DNA of 49,925 nt from CAZJYI01 sp964550025 (GTDB lineage Bacteria; Verrucomicrobiota; Kiritimatiellia; UBA8416; CAYOBW01). The stretch's first letter is position 1, and each line of letters begins with the position of its first letter. Below are positions 25,738-33,338 of this stretch, in pieces. Under the pieces are notes generated by a model. That model saw nothing but the letters and a program-made list of their open reading frames with translations, did no database searches and had not been told where the DNA came from. Made by a program: the position numbers and the translations under genes. The DNA lies in contig CAZJYI010000079.1 of the NCBI GenBank assembly GCA_964550025.1, positions 1-49,925 on the forward strand, read 5' to 3'.

Positions 25738-28700
25738 TCATGACCCGCCTCCCAGGCAGACGATGCTCCCGTCTTCGCAGGCAACGTAGGCGCGGGCCGC
25801 GCCGGCGCTGATGCCGTGCAGCACCGGTTTCGCCGGCAGTTCGATGTCCTCCTGCCGCTTCTCACCCGTCTCCAGGTCCAGAACGCGTACTCGGTGCGGC
25901 ATCGCATCCCGCGCCCGCCAGTGGTCGCGGTTCTCAACCGAGAAGCCGACGAGGATCGTGTCACCCGCTACGGCCAGTCCTCCGAGCCCCGTGCCGTCCG
26001 ACTCGTGGTACGGCGCCGTCCAGAGCAGTTCCGCCCCGACGGTCATGGTGCGTCCCTCCTGGTGGGGGTGGGGGACCTGCTTTAGCTTGTCCAGTTTGCG
26101 GAAGCGCGAGACAACCGTGCGCCGGCCGCCCCGGCTGCCGCCGCGGTGCTGCTTGGTCGTTGTGCCCCCGGCGTGAAGGAAGTCCCTGCCGTTGTACGCG
26201 TAGACGGCCGCCTGGGTGAAGCCGTAGTAGGGCATCTTGTAGCCGCCCATCTGCGCGTAGTCGAAGACCAGGCCCTGGTTCCCCGGAATCAGCACGTCGT
26301 AGTCGAAGCGCTCGACCCACCACTTGTGCTCGCCCGGTCCGCCACCCTCGCGCGGGATCGGACGGTTGACAAGCTTGCCGTCGCGCTTCTCCAGGTAGAC
26401 GCCCGCGAGGAACATGAGCCTGCCGTTCGACACGATCGGAGTGTTGGCCCCGCTCTGTTGTCCGTCCGAGCGGCGACCCACGCCGACCTCGGTGGACAGG
26501 CTGTCGTTGCCAAGTCGGCCGGACGCGATCGGTTCCCCTGTCGCGGCATTCAGCCGCCACCACCATAGCCCCGCGTCGGTGTCGTTGTGCCGGCCGGCGA
26601 TAGCCCAGACGCCGTCCTCCTCGACCAGGACGCTGCCGTGCAGCGGCCAGCGCGACTCGAGCTGGCCGAAGGCCGGTATCCGTTCGAGCCGCGGCGCGGC
26701 GAAGAAGCGCCAGGACAGACTGCCGGTATTGCGGCTGAGCGCGTAGAGCCAGCCGTTGCGCGTGCCGACGTACACCAGCCCGTCGCGGATCGTCGGCGAG
26801 GTGTCAATTCGCCCGTCGACCGTTACGCGCCACCGTTCGTCTCCGCTCCCCGGGTCGATTGCCACGACCCGCTGCTCGTCGACAAGCGCGAAGACCGCGA
26901 TCCCTTCGGCAACACTTATCGGCGTCACGGGTCCCCGCGTGTACCAGTTGTCGCGCCACTCGGCGACGATCGGGTGATCGCTCTGCTCCTTCGACGGCGT
27001 GATCGTCCAAAGCGGTCTGAGCCGCTCCGGCACCTCGGTGTCCGTCCAGTTCCCCCGCCGCGCATTGGCCATATACATGGGCCAGTCGGGGAAAATGCCG
27101 CGAGTCGCGAGTCGCGAGTCGCGAGTCCCCTCCTCGCCTGACAGCTCCGTCGGGGCAAGCGCGTGTCGGGCGTCGAGGGGCGCCCGTCCGGCTTCCCCCT
27201 TTTCCAGCCGGGCGATTGTCTCCTCTCCCACAAATGGCCGCGGATGAAACGCTTTGAAGCCCGGCAGGTACGGTGCGCAGAAACACCCGGTCGGCGTGAT
27301 GAAGGTCATGCCGGCCGCCGGGATGGCCCCGACGTCGCACACTGCGCGCGCGGCGTTGGTGTGACGGATGGCGTTCCTCTTGAGTGAGTAAGTCGTGAGC
27401 GAACCGAAGACATAATTGGGCGTCGCCCTCGTCACGGTGCAGCCGACCGGTCGCGGCAGCTTCGCGTACTTCATGTCCCAGGCCGCCTTGTCGTCAGGCT
27501 GGCTCAGGTCAATGGCTCCGCTCGGCTTGGTCGTTCCATTGACCCACACCTTTCCGTCTACGAACAGAATGCGGGCATGCGAATGGCCGCCGCCGATGCC
27601 TTTGCCCCAGGCGCCCCCGTAGGGTGTCTTGTCGAGGTACTTGTGCGACTTTCCGTCCCGGCTGACGAAGACGATTGCCGTGGGGGACTTCTCCATTACG
27701 CGCGCCCGCAACATCAGCCCCAGGTACTCGCCCACCGGCGTCATGTTGTAGGCTGCAGCCGGTTCGCCGAGCGTATCCAGCCACGACCACGCCCATTGCT
27801 TCGCGCCGGTCTCCAGGTCGAAACAGTGAACGGTGCGCACCGCACCCATGGGCCAGTGCGTGTACGACCACGACGGCGCGGGTTCGCCTTCCACCGCGTA
27901 GACGCGGCCGTCCAGCATCAACGGATGGTGCCAGGTGTGGCCCTCCATGCGTTCCGTCTTGCGGCGTGGGTCGCGCACAAGCGACTCTCCCGTCAGTGTC
28001 TGCGACCAGAGACGCTTTCCCGTTGCGGCGTCGAGTGCGACCATCTCGCCGTGCCGCGTCTGCAGCAGCACGCCGTCCGCCAGGCGCGCCTGGACGCTGT
28101 CGTAGGACTTCTCCGCCTGCGCCCTGTTGTGCTTGGATTGTTCCCTGTCCGTGCGTTCCAGTTTCTTGTTCTCCTCGGGCGAGATGCCGGCCAGTGCCCA
28201 GCCGAGCTTGATCCCGTTCGCGTATGTCAGGACGTCCTCGCCTGTCTGCAGGTCCAGCGCCGCCATGTGTGACGGCAGGACGCCGGAGCGGCTGTTCTTG
28301 CGCGGAATCAGGTAGACGCGTTGGTCGTCGGCCAGGAAGGCGTAGCGGTTTGAAGGCTTCAGGTCGCCACGGCGCCACACGGGCAGGCCGCTGTAGGCGT
28401 CCCGAGCGGCAACGCCACGCTCGTCCACGTGGACGATCAGCGAGCCGACCACGCGTACGCCCATTTTGGCAGGTTGGATCGAATTGTCGCCGGCCAGCCA
28501 CTGAATGCCCTCCGCCGGGCCGGCCAGCAGGTCATCCGAGCGGTCGGTCATGGCCGCGTCGTGGTGATATTGCGGCCAGTCGTCCACGCCTTCGAGACGC
28601 GGCTTGTCCGTTGCGAGCCGGCGGCCGCCCTGCCTTAGAAGCAGCTTGCCCATAGGACGCAGGACACGCAGGCACTCGTCGCGCTTGATCTGCGGCAGCG

Positions 28701-29076
28701 CGTCGAGGTCCGCCACGGCAACGGTGGCAACGCTGTCGATCAGGGGTAGACGTCCGTTCGCGTGCGCCGATACGGTGACGCGGCCGTGCAGACCGGTCGC
28801 GGCGACCCTCTCCCGGGTTTCCTCCACTCTGTCCGGGTTCGTGATTGCCAACACCACAACCGGTTCCGCGGAAGCGAGATCCAGTGCCAGCTTCGGATCG
28901 CGGTCCACCACTACAAACAGTCCACGCCGGATCCCCGAGAGTTCGAAGACATCGTCAATGCGCCAAACCTTCGCGGCAGCCGGATCGGAGGGGATCGTCG
29001 CGTCAAGCGCCTGCGCGACGCACATCATCGCAGTGAGGATAGCCATTGCAGCAACCCTCGCGGTTCTTCTCTCCAT
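25738..29076 (-). CDS. Exported degenerate-methyltransferase / double beta-propeller fusion (1112 aa)
   Basis: A signal peptide (VAAMAILTAMMCVAQALDA) is followed by a Rossmann-like domain at about 30-160. This domain aligns in layout with the methyltransferase part of the protein at 22433-25666 (VAATGLHGRVTVSAHANGRL against its VAARGLYGLVTIAQLSGTRL), but its glycine motif has become FVVVDRDPKLALDLA. SAM binding is therefore unlikely. Propeller A (VDDWPQYHHDAAMTDRSDDL; ALDAATGKRLWSQTL) carries the signature C-x4-I-P-A-A-G-M-x7-C-x-C near 27240-27330. Propeller B begins DWPMYMANARRGNWTD. The start at 29076 is preferred over the ATG at 29082, because AAGGAG lies 6 nt before the former and abuts the latter. 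It converges with its paralog, and the two probably arose by duplication. Function unknown. Confidence 0.85.
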   Translation of the reverse strand: MERRTARVAAMAILTAMMCVAQALDATIPSDPAAAKVWRIDDVFELSGIRRGLFVVVDRDPKLALDLASAEPVVVLAITNPDRVEETRERVAATGLHGRVTVSAHANGRLPLIDSVATVAVADLDALPQIKRDECLRVLRPMGKLLLRQGGRRLATDKPRLEGVDDWPQYHHDAAMTDRSDDLLAGPAEGIQWLAGDNSIQPAKMGVRVVGSLIVHVDERGVAARDAYSGLPVWRRGDLKPSNRYAFLADDQRVYLIPRKNSRSGVLPSHMAALDLQTGEDVLTYANGIKLGWALAGISPEENKKLERTDREQSKHNRAQAEKSYDSVQARLADGVLLQTRHGEMVALDAATGKRLWSQTLTGESLVRDPRRKTERMEGHTWHHPLMLDGRVYAVEGEPAPSWSYTHWPMGAVRTVHCFDLETGAKQWAWSWLDTLGEPAAAYNMTPVGEYLGLMLRARVMEKSPTAIVFVSRDGKSHKYLDKTPYGGAWGKGIGGGHSHARILFVDGKVWVNGTTKPSGAIDLSQPDDKAAWDMKYAKLPRPVGCTVTRATPNYVFGSLTTYSLKRNAIRHTNAARAVCDVGAIPAAGMTFITPTGCFCAPYLPGFKAFHPRPFVGEETIARLEKGEAGRAPLDARHALAPTELSGEEGTRDSRLATRGIFPDWPMYMANARRGNWTDTEVPERLRPLWTITPSKEQSDHPIVAEWRDNWYTRGPVTPISVAEGIAVFALVDEQRVVAIDPGSGDERWRVTVDGRIDTSPTIRDGLVYVGTRNGWLYALSRNTGSLSWRFFAAPRLERIPAFGQLESRWPLHGSVLVEEDGVWAIAGRHNDTDAGLWWWRLNAATGEPIASGRLGNDSLSTEVGVGRRSDGQQSGANTPIVSNGRLMFLAGVYLEKRDGKLVNRPIPREGGGPGEHKWWVERFDYDVLIPGNQGLVFDYAQMGGYKMPYYGFTQAAVYAYNGRDFLHAGGTTTKQHRGGSRGGRRTVVSRFRKLDKLKQVPHPHQEGRTMTVGAELLWTAPYHESDGTGLGGLAVAGDTILVGFSVENRDHWRARDAMPHRVRVLDLETGEKRQEDIELPAKPVLHGISAGAARAYVACEDGSIVCLGGGS
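27101..27128. repeat. 7-bp tandem repeat (CGAGTCG x4) encoding a propeller linker
   Basis: Three exact CGAGTCG units and a fourth with one change (CGAGTCC) stand in tandem. On the coding (minus) strand they give TRDSRLATRG in the linker between propellers A and B, the same place as the repeat at 24438-24475 in the paralog. Units of 7 bp change the frame every repeat, so copy number is constrained. Confidence 0.8.
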
Positions 29077-29499
29077 CGTCATCTCCTTGCCGCGATGCAG
29101 CTTGCAGTTGCGGAGTCAAGGCCCGTCGGTCGGAAGGAATGCTGACATCCCCCTACGGATACCGATCATAGGCCTCGGCAAGATGCCGGTCAATGCTCTC
29201 ATCGCCTGACTCCTGCAATCCTCATTTTTGCCTCACACCTTGGGTCGGGGTGACATCCGTCTTCGCCTGAGGGCTACGACGTGACGTGCCGGACCCTCCA
29301 GATTCAAGGGGATGTGCCTTCCACAGTGATGGAGGGCCGGCTTCCACGCGGTCCGTCTCTGATCATGAGGCCATGCTGAGAATTACTGCCGAGCCTGTTC
29401 CTCGATCAACCAACCCAGATCCATTTCCCCAGTGTTCTGGACACGGGCGCGGAATTTGCTCCCGAAGAGACTGCTGAGAGGGATGAATCGCGCAGACGG
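29077..29499. other. Intergenic stretch, no gene recognised
   Basis: Upstream of the propeller gene start and before the ATP-binding remnant I see no supported gene. Around 29245-29305 a stretch (CTTCGCCTGAGGGCTACGAC and following) looks like dispersed-repeat sequence; it was recognised by its character rather than by a second copy here. No promoter could be assigned with confidence. Confidence 0.3.
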
Positions 29500-29786
29500 C
29501 CAGTCGATGCTGACGTCCAGGCCGTAACCAATCTCTTCTCTGGGTTGGTCGAGAAACTGCGGCTGACCGAGAGTGACTACCTGAAGCGCGCCGCCGTGCT
29601 GCTCTTCCATGACGACCCGGAGCGGTTCGTGACGGGGGCGTTCGTCAAGATTGGGTTCTTCCGCGAGGACGGCGAGTTACTCTACCATGACCTGGTGCAG
29701 GGCAGTCTGTTCTCCCAGGCGCGAACCACGCTGGACTTGCTCCTCACCAAGTATCTGAAGGCATCGATCTCCTACCAGGACATTGT
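29500..29786 (+). pseudogene. Remnant of an AlbA/AAA-4-type ATP-binding protein
   Basis: The frame encodes LVEKLRLTESDYLKRAAVLL, then FHDDPERFVTGAFVKIGFFR, and LLLTKYLKASISYQDIVG. This matches the middle of the family often annotated as 'ATP-binding protein / putative transcriptional regulator' (AlbA_2 plus HATPase_c_4). The N-terminal AlbA domain and the C-terminal ATPase and winged-helix parts are absent, and similarity stops near 29786, where unrelated codons follow. There is no credible start with a ribosome-binding site. It converges on the lipoprotein gene 8 nt away. Confidence 0.7.
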
Positions 29787-29794
29787 CGGCCTCC

Positions 29795-31051
29795 TCACGG
29801 CTTCGCCGGGAGCTCGTGGTAGACGCGGCCGCGGCGCAGATTGCTGACGCCAATGTGTCCGGCCGCGGCGCCAGTGCAGAGGTGGCAGCGGTTGTAGTGG
29901 TCCTCGATGCTTGCCAGGAACTTCTCCAGTCTGTCCTCCCTGCCCCGCCGTATCATCTCGGCCCCGAGGTACTGGTACGTGTGGGAACGGCAGAGTCTGG
30001 TACGCATCTGTGCCGCACCTGTGAACGCGAGCTCGTACTCCTCCGCATCCATGAGCAACCGGAGGACACCGGGTCCCGTCCGGGTAAACGTGAAGTCGGC
30101 GGGGAACCCGAGGAAGATGTTCGCTCCCGCGGCGATGGCGAGTTTGCAGGTCGCCGCCGCGCCCGCGAGGTCGCCGTTCTCGGCCTGCCATTGAGCAAGC
30201 AGAACGTAGGCCAGCGAGCGGGCCCGAACCGTCACCAGAGCATCGATCGCCTTGCTCGCGCCCGCGACGTCTCCCTTCGCAATACATGACGCCACGGTGG
30301 GCGAAAGGTCGGGATGGTCGGGGACGCGGTTCCTCTCGGGAGGATTCATCCCCGCCCGCCTCCACGTCTCGTTCGCCGCTTTCTCATCCCCTCTCCAGCG
30401 TTGGTTTGCGGCAATGAAACCAAGCGCGATCTCTGCGTCCCGTTTCAGATTGCCCGCGAGCCTTTTGGCCGCCGCGAACTCGCCGGCCAGGGCCTTGTCG
30501 AAGACAAACACCTGCAGGAGTGTGTTGGGTATCGCCCCCGCGGGATTGGCAGCACGTTTGAGGTCCCTGAGACCCCCTGGGTTCTCTATGTTCATGAAGG
30601 GTGCCCGTGACCCCGCGCCTTCCGGGTCGCCGGCCAGGGCGCGCGCTGCGACGATCTGGGCCGCGAGCATGGCGCGGCCATCATCGTCCTGGTAGGTAGC
30701 GGCCTCCTTCTCGGCCAGTTCCAGGGTCTGGAGAGCGCCGGTCTTGTTCCCGTTCCTCGCCTGGGCGAGGGCAACCCATGCGTACGTCTCGGCCCGGGCT
30801 GGACACGACGCGATGCGGCGAACGGTAGCCAGCGCCCGATTCGTGTCACCGGCTTCGGCATGGAGATTGGCAATCCAGACGCGCGTATCCACAATGCTGC
30901 CGGTGGGCCCCTCGGATGCCTCCAGCCTGGACAACTCCAGCTCGGCCCGCTTGATCCACGTTCGCGCGCGCGTGCGCCGCATGTCCGTGGCGCAGGATGT
31001 GAGCAGCACTGCGGTCAGGAGACTTGCGGTTTTCCAGGAGTGCATAGCCAT
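29795..31051 (-). CDS. Predicted lipoprotein with TPR-like helical repeats (418 aa)
   Basis: The leader MHSWKTASLLTAVLLTSC has a lipobox-like LLTSC, so the protein is probably membrane-anchored. The rest is alpha-helical with repeated Ala-rich helix pairs in TPR style (ANLHAEAGDTNRALATVRRI, then AWVALAQARNGNKTGALQTL; LLAQWQAENGDLAGAAATCK). Near the C-terminus is a cysteine/histidine cluster, HYNRCHLCTGAAAGH. I do not recognise a family. The start is set at the ATG at 31051 (MAMHSW); an ATG at 31045 is equally possible, and no clear Shine-Dalgarno precedes either. The region just upstream is a palindromic repeat, which may have replaced the original leader. Confidence 0.75.
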   Translation of the reverse strand: MAMHSWKTASLLTAVLLTSCATDMRRTRARTWIKRAELELSRLEASEGPTGSIVDTRVWIANLHAEAGDTNRALATVRRIASCPARAETYAWVALAQARNGNKTGALQTLELAEKEAATYQDDDGRAMLAAQIVAARALAGDPEGAGSRAPFMNIENPGGLRDLKRAANPAGAIPNTLLQVFVFDKALAGEFAAAKRLAGNLKRDAEIALGFIAANQRWRGDEKAANETWRRAGMNPPERNRVPDHPDLSPTVASCIAKGDVAGASKAIDALVTVRARSLAYVLLAQWQAENGDLAGAAATCKLAIAAGANIFLGFPADFTFTRTGPGVLRLLMDAEEYELAFTGAAQMRTRLCRSHTYQYLGAEMIRRGREDRLEKFLASIEDHYNRCHLCTGAAAGHIGVSNLRRGRVYHELPAKP

Positions 31052-31053
31052 GA

Positions 31054-31165
31054 GGGAAATATTGAATAATGAACGCTGAATGTTGAATGCTGAAGTGAGA
31101 TGCCTGTCTCCGGGCATGCGCTTTCCCTCGCACTTCGACATTCATCATTCGAGATTCAATATTCT
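31054..31165. repeat. Palindromic GAATGTTGAATGCTGAA repeat element
   Basis: Bases 31059-31097 consist of degenerate GAAT-x3-GAAT units (TGAATGTTGAATGCTGAAG). Bases 31131-31164 hold the same kind of units in the opposite orientation. Between them is a small hairpin (ATGCC/GGCAT around 31099-31117). The whole of about 110 bp is a MITE-like palindrome in the 5' region of the lipoprotein gene. Confidence 0.6.
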
Positions 31166-31229
31166 GCGGTTTCCCTTTCCAGCCGCCAGTGTCGTAACAA
31201 CGTGACCGGTGGAAACTGCGCCTCCTCGG

Positions 31230-31895
31230 TCACTCCTTCTCGAACCGCGCGAGGAAGTTCCTTGCGGAGAAGTCCTTTTCGTCGACGAGTTTGAAGCCGG
31301 CCTGCTTAACCTCTTTGATGACGGTTGCCTTGTCGGCACGCACATGGTCGCTCTGCTTGATATCGTCGATGACGATCAACCGGCCGCCCGGCTTCAGTGC
31401 GCCGCGGATCGAGGCGAGCATTTTGAACGGAAACTCGAAGTGGTGATAGGTATTGCACGTAAACACCAGCTCCACCGACTCGGGTTCCAGCTTGCTGGAC
31501 GTGGTCGTGCACAGAACGTACTCGACGTTGTCGATGTTCTGTGTCTTGCACTGCGCGGCAATGTGATCGAGCATCTTCTGTATTATCTCGACCGCGTAGA
31601 CCTTGCCGCCCGGGGCCACGGCTTTCGCGAACAGTCGCGCGTGCAGCCCGCTGCCCGCCCCGACGTCGGCGATGACCATTCCGGGCTTGAGCTCACAGGC
31701 CTCGAGCAACTCCGCCTTTCGCTTCACCACGTCGCGCTTCGGCGAGTCGAACCGCGCCATGGCCTTCTTCGGGTCTTTGCGGAACTTCTCGTTCACCTTC
31801 GGGCTCAGGCTCTTCTCCTGGGCGTAAATAATGCCTGCAGCCGCAATGAGCAGGGCAATGGCTGCGGACCTCGCTGTTCCAGTCATCACTTTCAT
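31230..31895 (-). CDS. Exported class I methyltransferase-like protein (221 aa)
   Basis: A clear signal peptide (AAIALLIAAAGIIYAQ) is followed by a methyltransferase of the Methyltransf_25/31 kind: ADVGAGSGLHARLFAKAV (motif I), YAVEIIQKML (motif II acidic residue), VELVFTCNTYHHF (motif IV region) and MLASIRGALKPGGRLIVIDD (motif V). All SAM-binding landmarks are intact, yet the protein is predicted to be secreted to the periplasm, where SAM is not normally found. The start at 31895 follows AAAGGA by 8 nt; the frame is open to 32111. It precedes the lipoprotein gene on the same strand. The substrate is unknown. Confidence 0.88.
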   Translation of the reverse strand: MKVMTGTARSAAIALLIAAAGIIYAQEKSLSPKVNEKFRKDPKKAMARFDSPKRDVVKRKAELLEACELKPGMVIADVGAGSGLHARLFAKAVAPGGKVYAVEIIQKMLDHIAAQCKTQNIDNVEYVLCTTTSSKLEPESVELVFTCNTYHHFEFPFKMLASIRGALKPGGRLIVIDDIKQSDHVRADKATVIKEVKQAGFKLVDEKDFSARNFLARFEKE

Positions 31896-31951
31896 CGTTC
31901 CTTCCTTTCTTCCCGCAAGGCCATCACACTCGTGTCCGGCCGTTCGCTTCG

Positions 31952-32689
31952 CTAAAAGCCCTTCTGGATGAGCAATCCTGCATACGGGCTCCATGAACTG
32001 AAGCCGTTTTCCATGCCGCCGATGCCGAAAAGAGGAAAGGAGTCGTTCACGTGGCTGTCGGCCGGCAAGGCCACCGTATCCCAAACCACCCCGGCCTTGA
32101 CTCGGCACCACCTAGCGGGCGCGTAATCACCTCCGACCGTCAGGCGTGAAAAACGGGCGTCGAAGGCGTCGTGCGGAAGCTCCGACTTCTCCCGCAGTTG
32201 GGGAATGTGGACCTCGCTCCGACCGGCGACATAGCGCACGTAGAACGAAACCGGTCGGTTCCTTCCTTGCATTCCCACTTCGCCGCCAATACACGCTGCA
32301 TCACTCCGTCCGCTTGCAGCAACACCTTCCATCTCCGCATCAAACTGCCGGTCCACCCACGACACGACCGGTCCCGCATACCATCCGCGGTTTTCCACAT
32401 CGAAGTACCTGCGCACCGACAGGTTCGCCGATGTCTGCCAGGCGTCGGAAAACTCAATTTTCTTGCGCGAATCGAGCTCGGCTTTCTCGTACTTCAGGTC
32501 ATCGTGCCACATCGGCCCGGTGTCACAGTCGGCGACGACGCTGAACTGAGAATTGGTCAAATCACGGTTAAAAAGCGCGCACGTGCTCGAGATAAAGGCA
32601 AAACCGCCCGCCACCATCCCACAGCCGGAGCAGAAAATCTGCACGCAGACAGACAGGACAAGGCTTGCAGTCGCGATCACTCTTTTCAT
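31952..32689 (-). CDS. Probable outer-membrane beta-barrel protein, uncharacterised
   Basis: This 245-aa protein has a signal sequence (VIATASLVLSVCVQIFCSGC), in which FCSGC could be a poor lipobox. The mature part alternates polar and aromatic residues (ANLSVRRYFDVENRGWYAGP, then SFYVRYVAGRSEVHI; RLTVGGDYAPARWCRVKAGV) and ends ...AGLLIQKGF. A terminal phenylalanine after a beta strand is usual for barrel proteins handled by the BAM machinery. No family was recognised. The start at 32689 is the only ATG placed before the signal. It lies upstream of the exported methyltransferase on the same strand, 56 nt away. Confidence 0.7.
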   Translation of the reverse strand: MKRVIATASLVLSVCVQIFCSGCGMVAGGFAFISSTCALFNRDLTNSQFSVVADCDTGPMWHDDLKYEKAELDSRKKIEFSDAWQTSANLSVRRYFDVENRGWYAGPVVSWVDRQFDAEMEGVAASGRSDAACIGGEVGMQGRNRPVSFYVRYVAGRSEVHIPQLREKSELPHDAFDARFSRLTVGGDYAPARWCRVKAGVVWDTVALPADSHVNDSFPLFGIGGMENGFSSWSPYAGLLIQKGF

Positions 32690-32865
32690 TCGGCACCGTG
32701 TGGGTCGGTTCCACTCCACGTCGCATTGGAGCGGCAATCATAGGGTGTGCGTGATGGGCTGTGAAGCGCTATCTGGGCCGCTCTTGGTTGTGAACGTCAG
32801 ACAGTCCAAGGGCGAGCGCAACACCACACACGAGGATTGCAGTTCTCATTCTGCGAGTCCGCAAG

Positions 32866-32930
32866 TAGCGGAAGTCGCCAAGACTTCCGATTCCCCGTAC
32901 CGAGATCGGAACGCTTGGCGCGTTCCGCTA
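32866..32930 (+). repeat. Twin-hairpin repeat, copy 1
   Basis: Two hairpins lie 13 nt apart. The first has stem CGGAAGTC/GACTTCCG with loop GCCAA (arm 32867-32891). The second has stem CGGAACGC/GCGTTCCG with loop TTGGC (arm 32905-32929). The loops are complementary to each other, and the two arms are also inverted copies of one another (21 of 25 positions), so one long hairpin is an alternative fold. A second copy, in reverse orientation, is at 48733-48792. Confidence 0.85.
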
Positions 32931-33338
32931 TCCCTCCATTCCCCTTGTGCATCGCGTCTCTCTCCGCACCAACCACCATGTGCCAGCCTACTTCGAACGA
33001 TCTACAGGGAAAGGCCCGTCCAGACACGCACAATTCCACTCTCCCGCGGATTCGCTAAGTCTTAACTCCAGGCTCGACCCTGATCAGTAGAAAGGACGCG
33101 GCAAGCGCCCACTTGAGCGGGTGCCAGATCTCGCTGATGCCACGCGCGATCTGCAATGGGTTCTGTATGTCCTCAATCATCTTTGTAGCGGTTCGCCTCA
33201 AGTGAGGATTCCGCCGGCCCCCGGCGGATATCCACCACCTGCTTGTTGGCGAAGCCAATTCCTCTCCACTCGCCAACTCTTCATACACGTCATGACCTGT
33301 TTGCCAGGCATCGGCGTGTGCGGCACGCTTTTGCGTTC
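32931..33338. other. Intergenic stretch, no gene assigned
   Basis: A 77-codon minus-strand frame at 33055-33288 (containing KMIEDIQNPLQIARGISEIW) has no ribosome-binding site, no family I recognise and no conserved neighbours, so I leave it uncalled. No hairpin or promoter stood out in the remaining bases. Confidence 0.3.

Noticed and set aside
27101..27128. Possible CRISPR-like array
   Set aside because: The units are contiguous 7-mers without spacers and are translated as part of a protein.
33055..33288. A 77-codon minus-strand frame in the gap before the C25 gene
   Set aside because: It has no ribosome-binding site, no family I recognise and no functional neighbour; kept as uncalled sequence.
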